From NCBI RefSeq assembly GCF_036271055.1, contig NZ_DATBBJ010000053.1, forward strand, positions 21,985 through 85,984: DNA of 64,000 nt, given 5' to 3'. The DNA comes from Scandinavium sp036271055. Lineage in GTDB: Bacteria; Pseudomonadota; Gammaproteobacteria; Enterobacterales; Enterobacteriaceae. Position 1 is the first letter of the stretch. The number at the start of each line of letters is the position of its first letter. Below, piece by piece: positions 62,821 to 64,000 of this stretch. Both the position numbers and the translations under genes were made by a program. The notes under the pieces were generated by a model. That model was not told the DNA's origin, made no database searches, and saw nothing but the letters and a program-made list of their open reading frames with translations.

Positions 62821-63078
62821 ATGGCACATAAAAAGGCTGGCGGCTCTACTCGTAACGGTCGCGATTCCGAAGCTAAACGTCTGGGCGTAAAACGTTTCGG
62901 CGGTGAAGCAGTTCTGGCAGGCAGCATTATCGTTCGTCAACGTGGTACTAAATTCCACGCTGGCACCAACGTAGGTTGCGGCAAAGATCATACTCTGTTC
63001 GCTTTGACTGACGGTAAAGTTAAGTTCGAAGTTAAAGGTCCGAAAAACCGTAAGTTCATCAGCATCGTTGCTGAATAA
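62821..63078 (+). CDS. rpmA: 50S ribosomal protein L27
   Basis: Large-subunit protein whose N-terminal tail (MAHKKAGGSTRNGRDS) reaches the peptidyl-transferase centre. 85 residues as in E. coli. Ends the rplU-rpmA unit. Confidence 0.98.
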   Translation: MAHKKAGGSTRNGRDSEAKRLGVKRFGGEAVLAGSIIVRQRGTKFHAGTNVGCGKDHTLFALTDGKVKFEVKGPKNRKFISIVAE

Positions 63079-63102
63079 GTTTTTCGCGTCCCGGTAACGG
63101 AT

Positions 63103-63132
63103 AAAAGCCCCGCAACACGTTGCGGGGCTTTT
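63103..63132 (+). terminator. Terminator of rplU-rpmA
   Basis: A long stem AAAAGCCCCGCAAC/GTTGCGGGGCTTTT with a T-run end. Confidence 0.92.
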
Positions 63133-63177
63133 TACATTCTGCGACCGGTAAATTAAGAAAGTCGCAGGACATTGAGT

Positions 63178-64000
63178 ATGAAACAGCAGGCAGGCATTGG
63201 CATTCTGTTGGCGCTCACTACGGCAATCTGCTGGGGTGCACTGCCAATTGCGATGAAGCAAGTCCTGACGGTAATGGAACCTCCGACAGTTGTTTTTTAT
63301 CGTTTCCTGATGGCAAGTCTAGGGTTAGGTAGCATTCTCGCTATACGCGGTAAACTGCCGCCTTTACGCCTGTTCCGTAAACCCCGATGGTTGGCATTAC
63401 TCGCCATTGCCACAGGCGGATTGTTCGGAAATTTTTTGCTGTTTAGTTCATCGTTGCAGTACCTGAGCCCGACGGCATCTCAGGTTATTGGCCAGCTTTC
63501 CCCTGTGGGAATGATGGTGGCAAGTGTGGTTGTGCTGAAAGAGAAAATGCGCGGCACACAGGTCATCGGGGCCATAATGTTACTTTGCGGGTTGGTGATG
63601 TTTTTTAATACCAGCCTGATAGAAATTTTTACCCGCCTCACAGATTACACCCTTGGGGTTATTTTCGGTGTTCTGGCGGCGACAGTATGGGTCACCTATG
63701 GTGTGGCGCAGAAGGTATTATTACGCCGACTGGCCTCGCAACAGATCCTCTTTTTGCTGTACACTTTATGTACTATTGCGCTTTTGCCGTTGGCTCAGTT
63801 GGATAAGATTTTCCAACTCAGTGACTGGCAACTGGCATGTTTAGTTTTCTGCGGCCTGAATACACTGGTTGGGTATGGGGCATTGGCAGAAGCCATGGCA
63901 CGGTGGCAGGCGGCACAGGTTAGCGCCATTATTACGCTAACTCCGCTGTTTACTTTGCTGTTTTCAGATTTATTAGCGTTAGCCTGGCCCGATTTCTTCG
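63178..64000 (+). CDS. yhbE: Inner-membrane EamA-family transporter YhbE (C-terminus cut by window edge)
   Basis: Drug/metabolite transporter superfamily protein; substrate unknown. The first 274 codons are present of about 321 in E. coli. Repeated EamA units of five helices are visible (IGILLALTTAICWGALPIAM near 7-26, VIFGVLAATVWVTYGVAQ near 162-179). The ATG at 63178 gives MKQQAGIGILL. In E. coli the essential GTPase gene obgE follows. Confidence 0.95.
   Translation, partial: MKQQAGIGILLALTTAICWGALPIAMKQVLTVMEPPTVVFYRFLMASLGLGSILAIRGKLPPLRLFRKPRWLALLAIATGGLFGNFLLFSSSLQYLSPTASQVIGQLSPVGMMVASVVVLKEKMRGTQVIGAIMLLCGLVMFFNTSLIEIFTRLTDYTLGVIFGVLAATVWVTYGVAQKVLLRRLASQQILFLLYTLCTIALLPLAQLDKIFQLSDWQLACLVFCGLNTLVGYGALAEAMARWQAAQVSAIITLTPLFTLLFSDLLALAWPDFF

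Noticed and set aside
1..64000. CRISPR array, prophage, toxin-antitoxin or defence system
   Set aside because: No regularly spaced repeats, phage structural genes or recognisable defence proteins are present. The barstar-like YhcO has no barnase-like partner beside it.

Overview
The window is a stretch of chromosome from a member of the Enterobacteriaceae. Almost every protein matches an E. coli K-12 gene closely, and the order follows the K-12 region around 70-72 min, running from acuI/csrD to rplU-rpmA/yhbE. It is not E. coli itself. CsrD and YhdP have diverged clearly, and several K-12 neighbours are missing: dcuD, nanQ (yhcH), and the gltF to yhcG block. Several other genes sit where K-12 has none: msrP beside acuI, a FucR-like regulator, a GabD-like dehydrogenase and a second yhcN copy. 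I cannot fix the genus from this sequence; Kluyvera, Lelliottia, Leclercia, Enterobacter or a relative would all fit. I see no insertion sequence, prophage, integron, CRISPR array, tRNA, rRNA or broken gene. All ordinary genes are intact except the two cut by the window edges.

Layout. 1-1895 (minus): partial msrP and acuI. 2117-14383 (plus): csrD, then the cell-shape genes mreBCD, then yhdE, rng, yhdP and tldD. 14469-21932: a FucR-like regulator, the aaeR/aaeXAB aromatic-acid efflux locus, a GabD-like aldehyde dehydrogenase, yhcO, and two tandem yhcN-type genes. 22310-28584: argR, mdh, the periplasmic proteases degS and degQ, and the division genes zapG and zapE. 28804-31096: ribosomal genes rplM-rpsI and stringent-starvation genes sspA-sspB. 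31215-36135: nanR and nanATEK for sialic acid catabolism. 36182-42070 (minus): glutamate synthase gltBD. 42740-47795: yhcC, arcB, the sRNA ArcZ (antisense side), elbB and mtgA. 47855-55741 (minus): yrbG-kdsD-kdsC-lptC-lptA-lptB-rpoN-hpf-ptsN-rapZ-npr. 55952-60748 (plus): mlaFEDCB, ibaG, murA. 60806-64000: sfsB, ispB, rplU-rpmA and a partial yhbE.

How the genes work together. Much of the window serves the cell envelope. MreBCD sets rod shape, MurA and MtgA act on peptidoglycan, KdsC/KdsD make Kdo, LptABC moves LPS outward, Mla moves phospholipids across the periplasm, YhdP is an AsmA-like envelope protein, and DegS/DegQ watch periplasmic folding. A second theme is nitrogen, carbon and redox control: gltBD, rpoN with the PTS-Ntr genes ptsN/npr, rapZ, argR, arcB with its partner sRNA ArcZ, mdh and nanR.

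Novelty. I found no convincing previously undescribed system. The items most worth a second look are: (i) a perfect inverted repeat that buries the msrP ribosome-binding site; (ii) a FucR-like regulator and a GabD-like dehydrogenase flanking aaeR/aaeXAB; (iii) ArcZ, whose 3' part is conserved while its 5' part has drifted; (iv) a nan operon without nanQ; (v) tandem yhcN genes below an AT-rich 350-base control region.
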